Shown: in pieces, positions 15,218-23,528 of the stretch
Layout of the letters: each line of letters opens with the position of its first letter
How positions within the stretch are numbered: position 1 is the stretch's first letter
NCBI GenBank assembly: GCA_047632435.1
Contig: JBLICU010000032.1
Coordinates: 1-33,445 of the forward strand
DNA length: 33,445 nt
From: JAMZMI01 sp047632435
GTDB taxonomy: Bacteria > Bacteroidota > Bacteroidia > Cytophagales > Cyclobacteriaceae
Direction: 5' to 3'
The notes under the pieces: model-generated
Told to the model about the DNA's origin: nothing
Databases searched by the model: none
Seen by the model: only the letters and a program-made list of their open reading frames with translations
Program-made: the position numbers and the translations under genes

Positions 15218-16601
15218 AACGACATATCAAACAATTACAGAAGAGGAGCTACGGCTTTATCTTAAGGGGGAGCTCTCACCTAGGGATGCTCATGACCTTG
15301 AGCGAAAGGCGTTGCATTCAGAGTTGGAAGGAGACGCACTGGAAGGTTGGGAAATGAACAATCCGGCCCAATTGGTTGATGATCTCGATATTCTCAGAAC
15401 GCGACTTGCCGCCAAGACAATCCACAACAATCACGGGTTATGGATGAGAATAGCCGCAATCGGAGTACTCTTAATAGTTTCCGGGTATGTCGGTTGGTTT
15501 TTTGTCCAAAAAACAACCGAGCAAGAAGTAATCAGTATGAATAAAACTGAACCATCGCCTGCCGCGTCATCCAACAAGGATCCAAAAAAGACAATTCCTG
15601 AATCAGAGCCAATAGCCGATCAGTTGTCAGATCAAATTTTAGCTGAAAATGATCAAATGGTAAGTCAGGATAATTCAGTAGAGATCACGATGACAATTCC
15701 AGATATTAAAGAAGAAATCCAACAAATGGAGGAGGACACGAAGGAAGTGGCAGCAGCTGAACCACCAAAAATGGAATCTATTGGGATTGATGCTGATAAC
15801 GCCTTGGCAGAAATCACAGTTTCTGATTTGGAAATAGCCAAACCAGAAGTGACAACAGTGCTACAAGGGAGGGTAGCAGGCGTGAGTGTCGAAGATCGGA
15901 CACAAACAGAATCAATAGCGATGAATCGTGCCAAAACATCTGTCGCTCGATCAGCGGCCACTTTAAGTGCTACAATAGGACAGAGAATAATCAAAGGAGT
16001 CGTGCTGGATGATGACAAAGAACCTTTGCCAGGTGTCACTATCATGGTAGATGGAACAAGCAAGGGAACCATTAGCAATATCGATGGGCAATTTGAGATT
16101 GAAGTGAGTCCTGAAGATGAAGATTTTGTATTTGCTTTTGTCGGGTTTAGTACGGCTGAGCGCAATATTTCAAAGAGTGATTCGCTCATTGTTGTATTGC
16201 AAAGGGATTTGATGGCTTTGGAAGAAGTGGTAGTTGTGGGATATGGCGCCCATGAAAGAAAGGACTTGTCTTACTCTCAGGTTACAATCGAAAATGATGA
16301 TTTCAGTTCTTATCAAAAGGCACAACCAATAGATGGCATGGATACGTTCAAAACCTATATTGAACAAAACAAAATTTATCCTGCTTCTGCTGCTGAGAAT
16401 AACATTTCCGGAAGTGTCAAATTAGCGTTGAGTATTTCCAGTTCAGGTGAGATTACAAATATTTCCGTAAAGAAAAGCCTTGGTTATGGGTGTGATGAGG
16501 AAGCTATCCGATTGATTGAGGAGGGACCTAAGTGGATTGGAGCAAGTTCAGGTGAACGAAAAATCGTATCAGAGGTCTCCCTGAAAATCAAATTTCCTTA
16601 A
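15204..16601 (+). CDS. Anti-sigma-like one-TM protein with carboxypeptidase-like domain, Ton-box-like motif and TonB C-terminal domain
   Basis: A 465-aa fusion. Residues 1-79 are cytoplasmic and look like a short anti-sigma segment (EEELRLYLKGELSPRDAHDL); no zinc-binding HxxxCxxC is seen. Residues 81-101 are the single membrane helix. A long acidic linker follows in the periplasm, with LQGRVAGV at 220-227. A carboxypeptidase-regulatory-like domain lies at about 262-333 (IIKGVVLDDDKEPLPGVTIM), the Ton-box-like EEVVVVGYG at 340-348, and a TonB C-terminal domain at about 378-465 (SGSVKLALSISSSGEI, GYGCDEEAIRLIEEGPKW). It overlaps the ECF sigma gene by 14 bases, so it most likely holds that factor at the membrane. 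The combination is unusual: a TonB domain and a Ton-box-like target in one chain. Its end overlaps convergent prmC by 14 bases. Confidence 0.85.
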   Translation: MSKDKTTYQTITEEELRLYLKGELSPRDAHDLERKALHSELEGDALEGWEMNNPAQLVDDLDILRTRLAAKTIHNNHGLWMRIAAIGVLLIVSGYVGWFFVQKTTEQEVISMNKTEPSPAASSNKDPKKTIPESEPIADQLSDQILAENDQMVSQDNSVEITMTIPDIKEEIQQMEEDTKEVAAAEPPKMESIGIDADNALAEITVSDLEIAKPEVTTVLQGRVAGVSVEDRTQTESIAMNRAKTSVARSAATLSATIGQRIIKGVVLDDDKEPLPGVTIMVDGTSKGTISNIDGQFEIEVSPEDEDFVFAFVGFSTAERNISKSDSLIVVLQRDLMALEEVVVVGYGAHERKDLSYSQVTIENDDFSSYQKAQPIDGMDTFKTYIEQNKIYPASAAENNISGSVKLALSISSSGEITNISVKKSLGYGCDEEAIRLIEEGPKWIGASSGERKIVSEVSLKIKFP

Positions 16602-17442
16602 CAGCTCTTATCATGCGGTCTTTGCACTGCATGTCTTGAATAATGGTCACATGCGAATATCCAATCTGTTCTAATAAAGCAGAAGTTTCTTTCCCGAAGG
16701 ATTCGTGTATTTCAAAATACAGTTTTCCATCCGCCTTTAAACTTTTCAATCCTTTTTCAGCGATGGCCCTGTAGAAAAGAAGAGAATCTTCATTGGGCAC
16801 AAAAAGCGCAAGGTGTGGTTCATAATTGGTCACATTTTTATTCATCATCACCTTTTCATTGTTTGGAATGTATGGTGGATTACTGACAATAATGTCCAGA
16901 TCTTTCCAGGGAATCTCGCTTTGCAGAATATCAATCTTTTGAAATTCTATTTCTACTTCATTCAAACCTGCATTTTCCTTTGCTACTTTCAAAGCATCAT
17001 CGGAAATATCGATTCCTTTGACCACAGCCAGATGGAGTTCTTTGGCAAGCGAAATGGCAATACATCCCGTGCCTGTTCCAATGTCCAAAATGGAAAGATG
17101 TCCGTATCGATTTTCATTTTTAATCAAATCAACCAGTTCTTCGGTTTCCGGTCGTGGGATCAGCGTGTTTTTGTTGACTTTAAATACCCTGTTGTAAAAA
17201 TGTGCCTGTCCTAGAATATGTTGGATTGGTTCATCTTTTTTTAGTCGTAAGCTCGCTTCATTTATTTGCGATATTTGATTGACCGTCAATTCATGATTTG
17301 GCTTGATAATTCTTGAAGTTTTGGGTATCAGCAAAAGATCTTCGAAAAGCATGTTAGCTATAATCTCCGCTTCTCTTTCACCATAAATCAGCGACAACTC
17401 ATGCACAGTTTCTTTGTAAATTGCCGAGACTCTTAACTCCAT
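16588..17442 (-). CDS. prmC: Release-factor glutamine N5-methyltransferase
   Basis: Methylates the glutamine of the GGQ motif in peptide release factors RF1 and RF2, using S-adenosylmethionine, in the cytosol. The 284-aa length is normal. The N-terminal helical domain contains QHILGQAHFYNRVFKVN. The motif LIPRPETEELVDLI lies near 116. The SAM-binding loop is ILDIGTGTGCIAISLA, followed by the substrate-binding NPPY motif (IIVSNPPYIPNNE). The C-terminus is typical (GKLYFEIHESFGKE). It is divergent from ribD across 18 bases, so its promoter must overlap ribD or its own leader. Its 3' end overlaps the anti-sigma-like gene tail-to-tail. Confidence 0.97.
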   Translation of the reverse strand: MELRVSAIYKETVHELSLIYGEREAEIIANMLFEDLLLIPKTSRIIKPNHELTVNQISQINEASLRLKKDEPIQHILGQAHFYNRVFKVNKNTLIPRPETEELVDLIKNENRYGHLSILDIGTGTGCIAISLAKELHLAVVKGIDISDDALKVAKENAGLNEVEIEFQKIDILQSEIPWKDLDIIVSNPPYIPNNEKVMMNKNVTNYEPHLALFVPNEDSLLFYRAIAEKGLKSLKADGKLYFEIHESFGKETSALLEQIGYSHVTIIQDMQCKDRMIRAVKEI

Positions 17443-17460
17443 CAGACGAAGTTACCAAAT

Positions 17461-18480
17461 ATGATCGATGAGCTATTCATGCAGCGAGCACTTGAGCTGG
17501 CCATTCTGGGAATAGGAAATGTCAGTCCTAATCCTATGGTTGGTTGTGTGATTGTTCATGATGGCAAAATCATTGGCGAAGGATACCATCAAAAATATGG
17601 TGGCCCGCATGCGGAGGTCAATGCGATTGCTTCTGTCGATGATCAGGACCTGCTTTGTGAAAGCACCGCTTATGTCACACTGGAGCCTTGTGCTCATCAT
17701 GGAAAAACGCCACCATGCGCTGATCTTTTGATTGAGAAAAAATTAAAAAAAGTAGTGGTTTGTAATGTCGATCCAAATCCGCTTGTCCTCGGAAAGGGTT
17801 TTGCGAAAATGCAGGAAGCTGGAATTGCAGTTGTGGTTGGCGTTTTAGAGAAAGAAGGCAGAGAACTGAATAAAAGATTTTTCACTTTTCATGAACAAAA
17901 GCGGCCATATATCATTTTGAAATGGGCGCAAACGACAGATGGTTTTGTGGCTAGAGAAAATTTTGATAGTAAATGGATATCCAATTCGCATTCACGTCAG
18001 CTTGTTCACAAATGGCGAGCAGAGGAGGCCAGCATAATGGTTGGTACAAATACGGCGAAGTATGACAATCCATCCTTGACTGTAAGAGATTGGGCAGGAA
18101 ATGATCCGATAAGGATTGTTTTGGATCGAAATTTATCACTTGATGTTGATTTAAACCTTTTTGACGGAACGGTTCCCACTCTGGTTTTTACTGAAAAGGA
18201 AAAACAGTCGAAGCAAAACCTGGAATACAACACCGTCGATGAACTTTCTCCGAAACTAATATTGGAAGTGCTTTATCAAAGGAAAATTCTTTCAGTATTA
18301 ATTGAAGGAGGTTCGGAATTGTTGAAGACATTTCTCAAGGAGAACTTTTGGGATGAAGCCAGGGTTTTCACAACTGAAATGACATTTGAAAAAGGGATTT
18401 CTGCTCCAATAATTGATGTGAATCCAAGCATTGAGGAGTCAATTTCAGGTGATAGGTTGCAAATATTTATAAATATATAA
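17461..18480 (+). CDS. ribD: Bifunctional riboflavin deaminase/reductase
   Basis: Carries out two consecutive steps of riboflavin synthesis: deamination of the pyrimidinone from GTP cyclohydrolase II, then NADPH-dependent reduction of the ribose. The N-terminal deaminase domain (about 1-145) has the zinc ligands in GGPHAEVNAIAS (HAE near 50) and LEPCAHHGKTPPCADLL. The C-terminal reductase domain (about 146-339) shows LKWAQTTDGFVA, a GTNTAKYDNPSLTVR segment and LIEGGSELLKTFL. The length of 339 is at the short end of the family. The gene for free-methionine sulfoxide reductase begins 1 base after its stop, so they form an operon. No other rib genes are present here, and no FMN riboswitch is seen in the 18-base gap upstream. 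Confidence 0.96.
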   Translation: MIDELFMQRALELAILGIGNVSPNPMVGCVIVHDGKIIGEGYHQKYGGPHAEVNAIASVDDQDLLCESTAYVTLEPCAHHGKTPPCADLLIEKKLKKVVVCNVDPNPLVLGKGFAKMQEAGIAVVVGVLEKEGRELNKRFFTFHEQKRPYIILKWAQTTDGFVARENFDSKWISNSHSRQLVHKWRAEEASIMVGTNTAKYDNPSLTVRDWAGNDPIRIVLDRNLSLDVDLNLFDGTVPTLVFTEKEKQSKQNLEYNTVDELSPKLILEVLYQRKILSVLIEGGSELLKTFLKENFWDEARVFTTEMTFEKGISAPIIDVNPSIEESISGDRLQIFINI

Positions 18481-18481
18481 C

Positions 18482-18958
18482 ATGGCAGAAGAACTACACA
18501 TTGCTCATATCACCGATAAGCGTGAGAAATACGAATCTTTAATTCCTCAAATTATTGGACTTGTTACGGGTGAAGGAGATCAGGTTGCCAATATGGCTAA
18601 TATTTCAGCAGCGCTGAAACAAGCTTTTGACTTCTTGTGGGTTGGCTTTTACATGGTAAAAGGTGAGGAATTGGTATTGGGACCTTTTCAGGGGCCGATC
18701 GCATGTACACGAATCAAGTTAGGCAAAGGTGTATGTGGATCCGCTTGGGAGAAGGCTGAAACGATCATTGTAGAAGATGTAGAAAAATTCCCTGGTCACA
18801 TAGCCTGCAGCTCAGATTCCAAGTCAGAGATTGTGGTGCCCATCATCAAAGGTGGAAAAGTGATTGGAGTTCTTGATGTAGACAGTGAAGAGCTGAATCA
18901 GTTTGATGAAGTTGATCAGGAATTTTTAGAGAAACTTCTGAAAAGTATCGAATTTTAG
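18482..18958 (+). CDS. msrC: Free methionine-(R)-sulfoxide reductase (GAF domain)
   Basis: A single GAF domain of 158 aa that reduces free methionine-R-sulfoxide. The three conserved cysteines are present: C75 in GPIACTRI, C85 in GKGVCGSAW and C109 in GHIACSSDSKSEIVVP. Their spacing of 10 and 24 residues equals that of E. coli YebR (84, 94, 118), which supports enzyme rather than sensor function. It follows ribD after 1 base. Its TAG stop shares bases with the TAA stop of the convergent RDD gene (TTAG at 18955-18958). Confidence 0.93.
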   Translation: MAEELHIAHITDKREKYESLIPQIIGLVTGEGDQVANMANISAALKQAFDFLWVGFYMVKGEELVLGPFQGPIACTRIKLGKGVCGSAWEKAETIIVEDVEKFPGHIACSSDSKSEIVVPIIKGGKVIGVLDVDSEELNQFDEVDQEFLEKLLKSIEF

Positions 18959-19446
18959 CCTGCCTTTTTCACTACCAAAGCACCGGCTATCATATCGTGA
19001 AGTGCTTGTTTCTTTTCAGTTAAACCGGCCATGATATATCCGATCATCAAAATCATCCCTGAGAGGATTTTGGCAACTTGTCTGAGAAAAGCTTTCCAAA
19101 AGTTGAGCCGATTGCCTTCCTCATCTGTCACGATCAATCCAAGAGCCATCTTGCCAAGAGTGGCCTGATATTTACTTGATTCCATAATTGAGTAATACAA
19201 AACCAATATAATCATGCTGATTAGTGCCATGGTGCTTACTGCACCAATGATTGCAATGATGATAGCGATAATTTCCCCCTCTGAGAGTTGATCCCAATCG
19301 TAATCAAAACTCGTCGCGGCAAACGCAAAACCAAATGTTGCCAAAAGTGGAAGGATAATTATAGACTGAATAATCTGAATGATAATGTAGTCAATGATAT
19401 AAGCTACAAACCTGAGCCAGAAACCGGCATATTGTATAGTTGACAT
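18955..19446 (-). CDS. RDD-family membrane protein
   Basis: A 163-aa integral membrane protein of the RDD family. The N-terminal helix carries the family pattern YAGFWLRFVAYIIDYIIIQI, where an Arg and an Asp lie in the first segment. Two further hydrophobic stretches follow (AIIIAIIGAVSTMALISMII and a stretch beginning FLRQVAKILSGMILMIGYIM). The linker SKYQATLGKMALGLIV is the conserved RDD loop. The function is unknown; some relatives have been linked to ion transport. It lies 68 bases downstream of psd on the same strand, so co-transcription with the lipid genes is possible. The insertion rich in Asp/Glu (FDYDWDQLSEGE) between helices faces the opposite side. Confidence 0.88.
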   Translation of the reverse strand: MSTIQYAGFWLRFVAYIIDYIIIQIIQSIIILPLLATFGFAFAATSFDYDWDQLSEGEIIAIIIAIIGAVSTMALISMIILVLYYSIMESSKYQATLGKMALGLIVTDEEGNRLNFWKAFLRQVAKILSGMILMIGYIMAGLTEKKQALHDMIAGALVVKKAG

Positions 19447-19514
19447 GAGGTTAAATTTGATTATTCTTCAATATACCAAAAAAGACTTATTTTGGAAGTA
19501 TTGAAAATCAGAAG

Positions 19515-20171
19515 CTACTTCAACTCAGCAACAACCGTCTTTCCTCCGAATGAAATATCATCGATCTTCACTTTGATTTCAGCATCAAGAGGTAAATACA
19601 AGTCAATGCGACTTCCAAAACGGATAAAGCCGAATTTTTCACCTTGCACCACTGCTTTTCCTTCTTCTGAATAGAAACAAATTCTACGCGCCACAGCGCC
19701 GGCCACTTGTCGCATCATGATTTCCACTCCAGAGGAATGTTTGATCCCAATGGATGTGCGCTCATTATCTGTACTTGATTTTGGATGCCAGGCTACAAGG
19801 AATTTGCCGGGATGATGTTTGAAATAACTAATCACACCAGCAATTGGACTTCTGTTTACATGCACATTTAGCGGAGACATAAATATGGATACTTGAATTC
19901 TCTCGTCTTTCAAATATTCATTTTCGACAGTTTTCTCTATAACCACCACCTTACCATCTGCCGGAGCGATGATCTGATTGTTATTGATTTCTATTTCAAA
20001 TTCAGGATCGCGAAAAAACCGGACGATAAGAATAAACATCACAATTCCAGCTGCTGCCAAAATATATCTGATAGGTTCAAAAGGAATCAGCCAATAAAGA
20101 AGGGCATATAATATTGCCAGAATTATTGTAGAAATCGGGATAAGTTTATACCCTTCTTTGTGAATGTTCAT
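19515..20171 (-). CDS. psd: Phosphatidylserine decarboxylase (short, archaeal-type)
   Basis: Decarboxylates phosphatidylserine to phosphatidylethanolamine at the inner membrane. The 218-aa form is the short type. Two hydrophobic segments lie at about 10-30 and 33-50. The core shows IIAPADGKVV (67-76) and IFMSPLNVHVNRSPIAG (96-112). The self-cleavage motif is FGSR; S187 is expected to become the pyruvoyl group of the alpha chain. It lies 22 bases downstream of the glutamate dehydrogenase gene, with cdsA further upstream. cdsA and psd are two steps of one pathway (CDP-diacylglycerol and PE synthesis); the synthase for phosphatidylserine is not in the window. Confidence 0.94.
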   Translation of the reverse strand: MNIHKEGYKLIPISTIILAILYALLYWLIPFEPIRYILAAAGIVMFILIVRFFRDPEFEIEINNNQIIAPADGKVVVIEKTVENEYLKDERIQVSIFMSPLNVHVNRSPIAGVISYFKHHPGKFLVAWHPKSSTDNERTSIGIKHSSGVEIMMRQVAGAVARRICFYSEEGKAVVQGEKFGFIRFGSRIDLYLPLDAEIKVKIDDISFGGKTVVAELK

Positions 20172-20192
20172 ATCTGATACGTACAGGGTTTG

Positions 20193-21467
20193 TTAGAAAC
20201 CACCTCTAAATTTATATGTTTGAGCTACCTTATCAATAGCAACAATGTATGCAGCGATACGCAAAGATGTACCATATTTTTGAGCTGTAGCATACACTTT
20301 ATCGAAAGCCGTTTTCATGATCCTATCGGATCGGCGATTCACACGTTCGGCGGTCCATTTATAACCTAGACGATTTTGCACCCATTCGAAATAAGAAACA
20401 GTAACACCACCAGCATTGGCCAAAATATCAGGAACGGCCATGATGCCTTTTTCATTGATAATATCATCAGCCTTGGCTGAAGTTGGGCCGTTGGCGCCTT
20501 CCACAATCAATTTCGCTCTGATTTTATCCGCGTTGTGTTTGGTGATTACGTCTTCAACTGCTGCTGGTACCAATACATCTACATCCAATAGTAACAATTC
20601 ATCTGGATTGATTTTCTCAGCACCGGTATAACCATCCAGGGTGGCACCATTTTTCATTCGAAAATTATTTGCATCTTCTATGTTGATACCATTCTCGTTG
20701 TAAAAAGCTCCTGTATGATCACTGATGGCTACTACTTTCACTCCACGCTCAGCTAGCAAAGTAGCTGCCCATGACCCGACATTGCCAAATCCTTGTACGG
20801 CACAAGTCGCTTTGAACGGATTGATTTTCATTTTTTCCATCCCTGCAAGTGTGGAGATCATCACACCACGACCTGTTGCTTCTGTTCTACCTAATGAACC
20901 CCCAAGCACAATTGGCTTACCAGTAACAACTGCATTTACTGTCATACCTTGAGCTCGTGAATAGTGGTCCATCAGCCAGGCCATTTCTCTTGGACCCGTG
21001 CCCATGTCTGGAGCAGGAATATCTTTATCTGGCCCAAAAATCTCATGCATAGACTGGGTATATGCACGCGTCATTCTTTCGATTTCTCCAGCCGACATTT
21101 GGCGAGGATTGCATTTGATTCCTCCTTTAGCTCCACCGAATGGAATGTCGACCACCGCACATTTCCATGTCATCCATGCCGCCAGTGCTTTCACCTCATC
21201 CAGACTTACTTCCATATCATATCTGATTCCACCTTTGGATGGCCCCAATATGTTGGAGTGAATCACCCGATAACCCTCGAAGACTCTAATGGAGCCATTA
21301 TCCATGGTCACAGGCAAGGTGACAATTACCTGCTTGGTGGGGGACTTCAGTACATTGTATATTTCATCATCAAGACCGAGGTGCTGTGCGGCGATGTTGA
21401 ACCTGGACATCATGGACTCAAATGGGTTGTCCTTGTCCTTTATTGGGGCGGGCTCTATGTATGCCAT
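20193..21467 (-). CDS. gdhA: Glutamate dehydrogenase (Glu/Leu/Phe/Val family)
   Basis: Interconverts glutamate with 2-oxoglutarate and ammonia. The 424-aa length fits the hexameric class. The substrate domain shows GPSKGGIRYDMEVSLDEVKA, the catalytic-lysine segment FGGAKGGIKCNP, and DKDIPAPDMGTGPREMAW. The Rossmann nucleotide-binding segment is VQGFGNVGSWAATLLAERG. The C-terminal part has ILANAGGVTVSYFEWVQN. The acid/residue pattern after the Rossmann strand (VVAISDHTG) suggests NAD preference, but this is not decisive. It sits between cdsA and psd on the same strand with gaps of 47 and 21 bases, so it is probably co-transcribed with the lipid genes although functionally unrelated. Confidence 0.96.
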   Translation of the reverse strand: MAYIEPAPIKDKDNPFESMMSRFNIAAQHLGLDDEIYNVLKSPTKQVIVTLPVTMDNGSIRVFEGYRVIHSNILGPSKGGIRYDMEVSLDEVKALAAWMTWKCAVVDIPFGGAKGGIKCNPRQMSAGEIERMTRAYTQSMHEIFGPDKDIPAPDMGTGPREMAWLMDHYSRAQGMTVNAVVTGKPIVLGGSLGRTEATGRGVMISTLAGMEKMKINPFKATCAVQGFGNVGSWAATLLAERGVKVVAISDHTGAFYNENGINIEDANNFRMKNGATLDGYTGAEKINPDELLLLDVDVLVPAAVEDVITKHNADKIRAKLIVEGANGPTSAKADDIINEKGIMAVPDILANAGGVTVSYFEWVQNRLGYKWTAERVNRRSDRIMKTAFDKVYATAQKYGTSLRIAAYIVAIDKVAQTYKFRGGF

Positions 21468-21514
21468 ATTATAAAAAATTGAAGTGGGGTATGTTGTTTA
21501 TTTGATATGCAAAT

Positions 21515-22354
21515 CTACGTGTTTCCCCATATTTCGTTGAAAAGTTTCAGGAAAAGAACAATAAATGGGATCGATAAGATCAAACTGTCGAACCGGTCGA
21601 GAAATCCGCCATGCCCAGGAATTGAAGTGCCTGAATCTTTTATCTCCATAGATCTTTTAAACAGCGATTCTACTAAATCCCCATAGGTTCCGATGACCAC
21701 AACGATGATAGATATAGTTATCCATTCCCATAGCAGCAGATCCAGGTAATATCTTGAAATCATGATGGCAAAAGCCAATGAAGTCACTGCACCACCAATG
21801 AAACCTTCCCAGGATTTTTTTGGAGATATTCTTAGAAAAAGCTTCGTCTTGCCAAAGTAAGTACCTGCAAAGTAGGCTCCTGTGTCACTGGCCCATATGA
21901 TTAATAATAGCCCAAGTAAAATTTGATAACTATAATAGTCATGATAAAAAACAACTAGATTCATGAGTGAGAAAGGCAATGCCACATAGGTAATACCCAA
22001 ATAAAACAGTGCAATGCTTATAAAGGGATTGCTATCATTTTTTTCATACAATTTCACTACCAGGCTGAGTGAAGCCAGGGGAAATAACAAATAGTAATAG
22101 TTGGAGCTCCAGTTTTGACTTTCTATAAAGAAGCTAAGGACAAACATCAACCCTCCGACTATAACTCCCAATACACGAATAGGCAGATACTTTTGAAGCC
22201 TGATGAGCCGATAAAACTCCCAAAGTGAAAATAGTGTGATTAAAAGAAATACAGCAAAGTAGGTCCATCGGCCGATTACCAGTGCACTGATGATCACGAA
22301 GGCACCTATGAGCCCTGCAATCAGTCTTCTTCTTAAATCCTTGAACTTATTCAA
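21515..22354 (-). CDS. cdsA: Phosphatidate cytidylyltransferase
   Basis: Makes CDP-diacylglycerol from phosphatidic acid and CTP in the inner membrane. This is a 279-aa protein with about eight hydrophobic segments. The family signature is complete near the C-terminus: KRSMEIKDSGTSIPGHGG and FLDRFDS; SPKKSWEGFIGG is also conserved. The start is TTG at 22354 (an in-frame TAA lies just upstream), overlapping the DUF2007 gene by 8 bases. The tight spacing with the DUF2007 and CPBP genes makes a three-gene translationally coupled set. Confidence 0.96.
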   Translation of the reverse strand: MNKFKDLRRRLIAGLIGAFVIISALVIGRWTYFAVFLLITLFSLWEFYRLIRLQKYLPIRVLGVIVGGLMFVLSFFIESQNWSSNYYYLLFPLASLSLVVKLYEKNDSNPFISIALFYLGITYVALPFSLMNLVVFYHDYYSYQILLGLLLIIWASDTGAYFAGTYFGKTKLFLRISPKKSWEGFIGGAVTSLAFAIMISRYYLDLLLWEWITISIIVVVIGTYGDLVESLFKRSMEIKDSGTSIPGHGGFLDRFDSLILSIPFIVLFLKLFNEIWGNT

Positions 22355-22553
22355 ATCTTATTTCTTCGTTAATTATTTTTATTGCCCTGATCACATTTTC
22401 AGGTGCTACATGTATTTCATAATAACCAAACTGATAGGCAGCATCTTGTTTATTGACTATGACTGGTTGCAGGTCAAAATCATCTAAGACTGCTTTTACA
22501 ATTTCCGCGCGATAAGCCTGCGAATCCTGATATACCATTTGCCAGTCACTCAA
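22347..22553 (-). CDS. DUF2007-family small protein
   Basis: A 68-aa cytosolic protein of the DUF2007 (putative signal-transducing) family. Features are WQMVYQDSQAYRAEIVKAVL, then DFDLQPVIVNKQDAAYQFG and the ending IKIINEEIRFE, an alpha/beta fold like the C-terminal part of P-II-like proteins. The start is TTG at 22553, overlapping the CPBP gene by 8 bases; the alternative ATG is 15 bases later. Its function is unknown. Its coupling to cdsA recalls the common placing of this family next to lipid genes in Bacteroidota, though I state this from memory. Confidence 0.85.
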   Translation of the reverse strand: MSDWQMVYQDSQAYRAEIVKAVLDDFDLQPVIVNKQDAAYQFGYYEIHVAPENVIRAIKIINEEIRFE

Positions 22554-23490
22554 TTTCTTTACTCTTAAAATATTTTCGAAATAAGACTAAAAGTAAAGTA
22601 CCAATCACTAAAAATAACAGAATTATGTAATACGGAGGCGAACTTTCCAGCTCCTCCACTTCCATATCAATTAAACCATTTTGGCTCAGATAGAAAAGTG
22701 TCAAAGAAAAGGCATTGTTGATAAAATGACCTACCATCGCCAATGTTAAGTGGCCTGAGAAATAATAAATGTAACCAAACAAAACCCCTAGCATCATCCT
22801 TGGTATCAATCCGTAAAATTGGAAATGGAAAAGAGAAAAAAGTAAAGAGGAAATCCATATAGCCGCATGTGGATTTTTTAAAATACTATGAAATAGATTC
22901 TGAATAAGTCCTCTGAAAAGTAATTCTTCGCCAACTGCAGGCACGACTGCCACGACAACCAAGGCAAGAAGGAAATAAGGAATTGAATCAAAGGTGGTCA
23001 GATACTTGGTCATCTCCTCTGCTCGATCTTCCAAATCTCTAGCCAGTTCCTCTAAATAGGAAAGTGATTCAGGAAAAACGAAATTTTGATTCCATTCTAT
23101 CAAAATGCTATTGACAATCATGAAGCAAAAAACCAAAATTGCTGTCATAATGATTGGATGTATGACTGGCTTTGGTAATTCAATGAATGATTGATGTCCC
23201 ATTTTCAAATGATACCTCACAAAAAACCAAGGAGCCACAATGAATCCACCAATTGAGATGATGCCCTGAAGAATCATCATAGGGACTTTGGCTTGTTCAT
23301 TGGCAAAAGGATGTTGTAGCGCATCCGTCATTTGAGCTATGTCAAATCCAAAAAAAGGTAAAACTGCAGCATATCCAATGAATGAAAATAGGAAAAGAGA
23401 AGAGATTACATATCCAACTAGGATTAGGAGCAGTACCCATGATGAAACAGAATTTTCTCCGTCTGGCGTGCTTTTAATAATGTTCTGCAT
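22546..23490 (-). CDS. CPBP-family intramembrane glutamic protease (Abi/Rce1-like)
   Basis: A 314-aa membrane protein with about eight hydrophobic segments. The active-site motif EELLFRGLIQ (EExxxR) is near residue 190. The second motif is LFSLFHFQFYG (FxxxH), and the third is the HLTLAMVGHFINNAF segment. Such proteases are Rce1-like; bacterial members are of mostly unknown substrate, some giving bacteriocin immunity. A polar acidic helix (LEELARDLEDRAEEMTKYL) lies between helices. It is the first gene of the run CPBP-DUF2007-cdsA, divergent from dusB across 38 bases. Confidence 0.93.
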   Translation of the reverse strand: MQNIIKSTPDGENSVSSWVLLLILVGYVISSLFLFSFIGYAAVLPFFGFDIAQMTDALQHPFANEQAKVPMMILQGIISIGGFIVAPWFFVRYHLKMGHQSFIELPKPVIHPIIMTAILVFCFMIVNSILIEWNQNFVFPESLSYLEELARDLEDRAEEMTKYLTTFDSIPYFLLALVVVAVVPAVGEELLFRGLIQNLFHSILKNPHAAIWISSLLFSLFHFQFYGLIPRMMLGVLFGYIYYFSGHLTLAMVGHFINNAFSLTLFYLSQNGLIDMEVEELESSPPYYIILLFLVIGTLLLVLFRKYFKSKEIE

Positions 23491-23528
23491 AATTGCGCTA
23501 AATTTACCGCAAAATAATAGGATTAGCT

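Noticed and set aside
15665..16189. 174-codon minus-strand frame opposite the anti-sigma-like gene
   Set aside because: Low-complexity Ser/Thr/Ala/Val text mirrors the codon pattern of the real gene; no signal peptide or domain.
20964..21482. 172-codon plus-strand open frame opposite glutamate dehydrogenase
   Set aside because: Composition is His/Trp/Cys-rich and it lies wholly inside a well-supported gene on the other strand; no family features.
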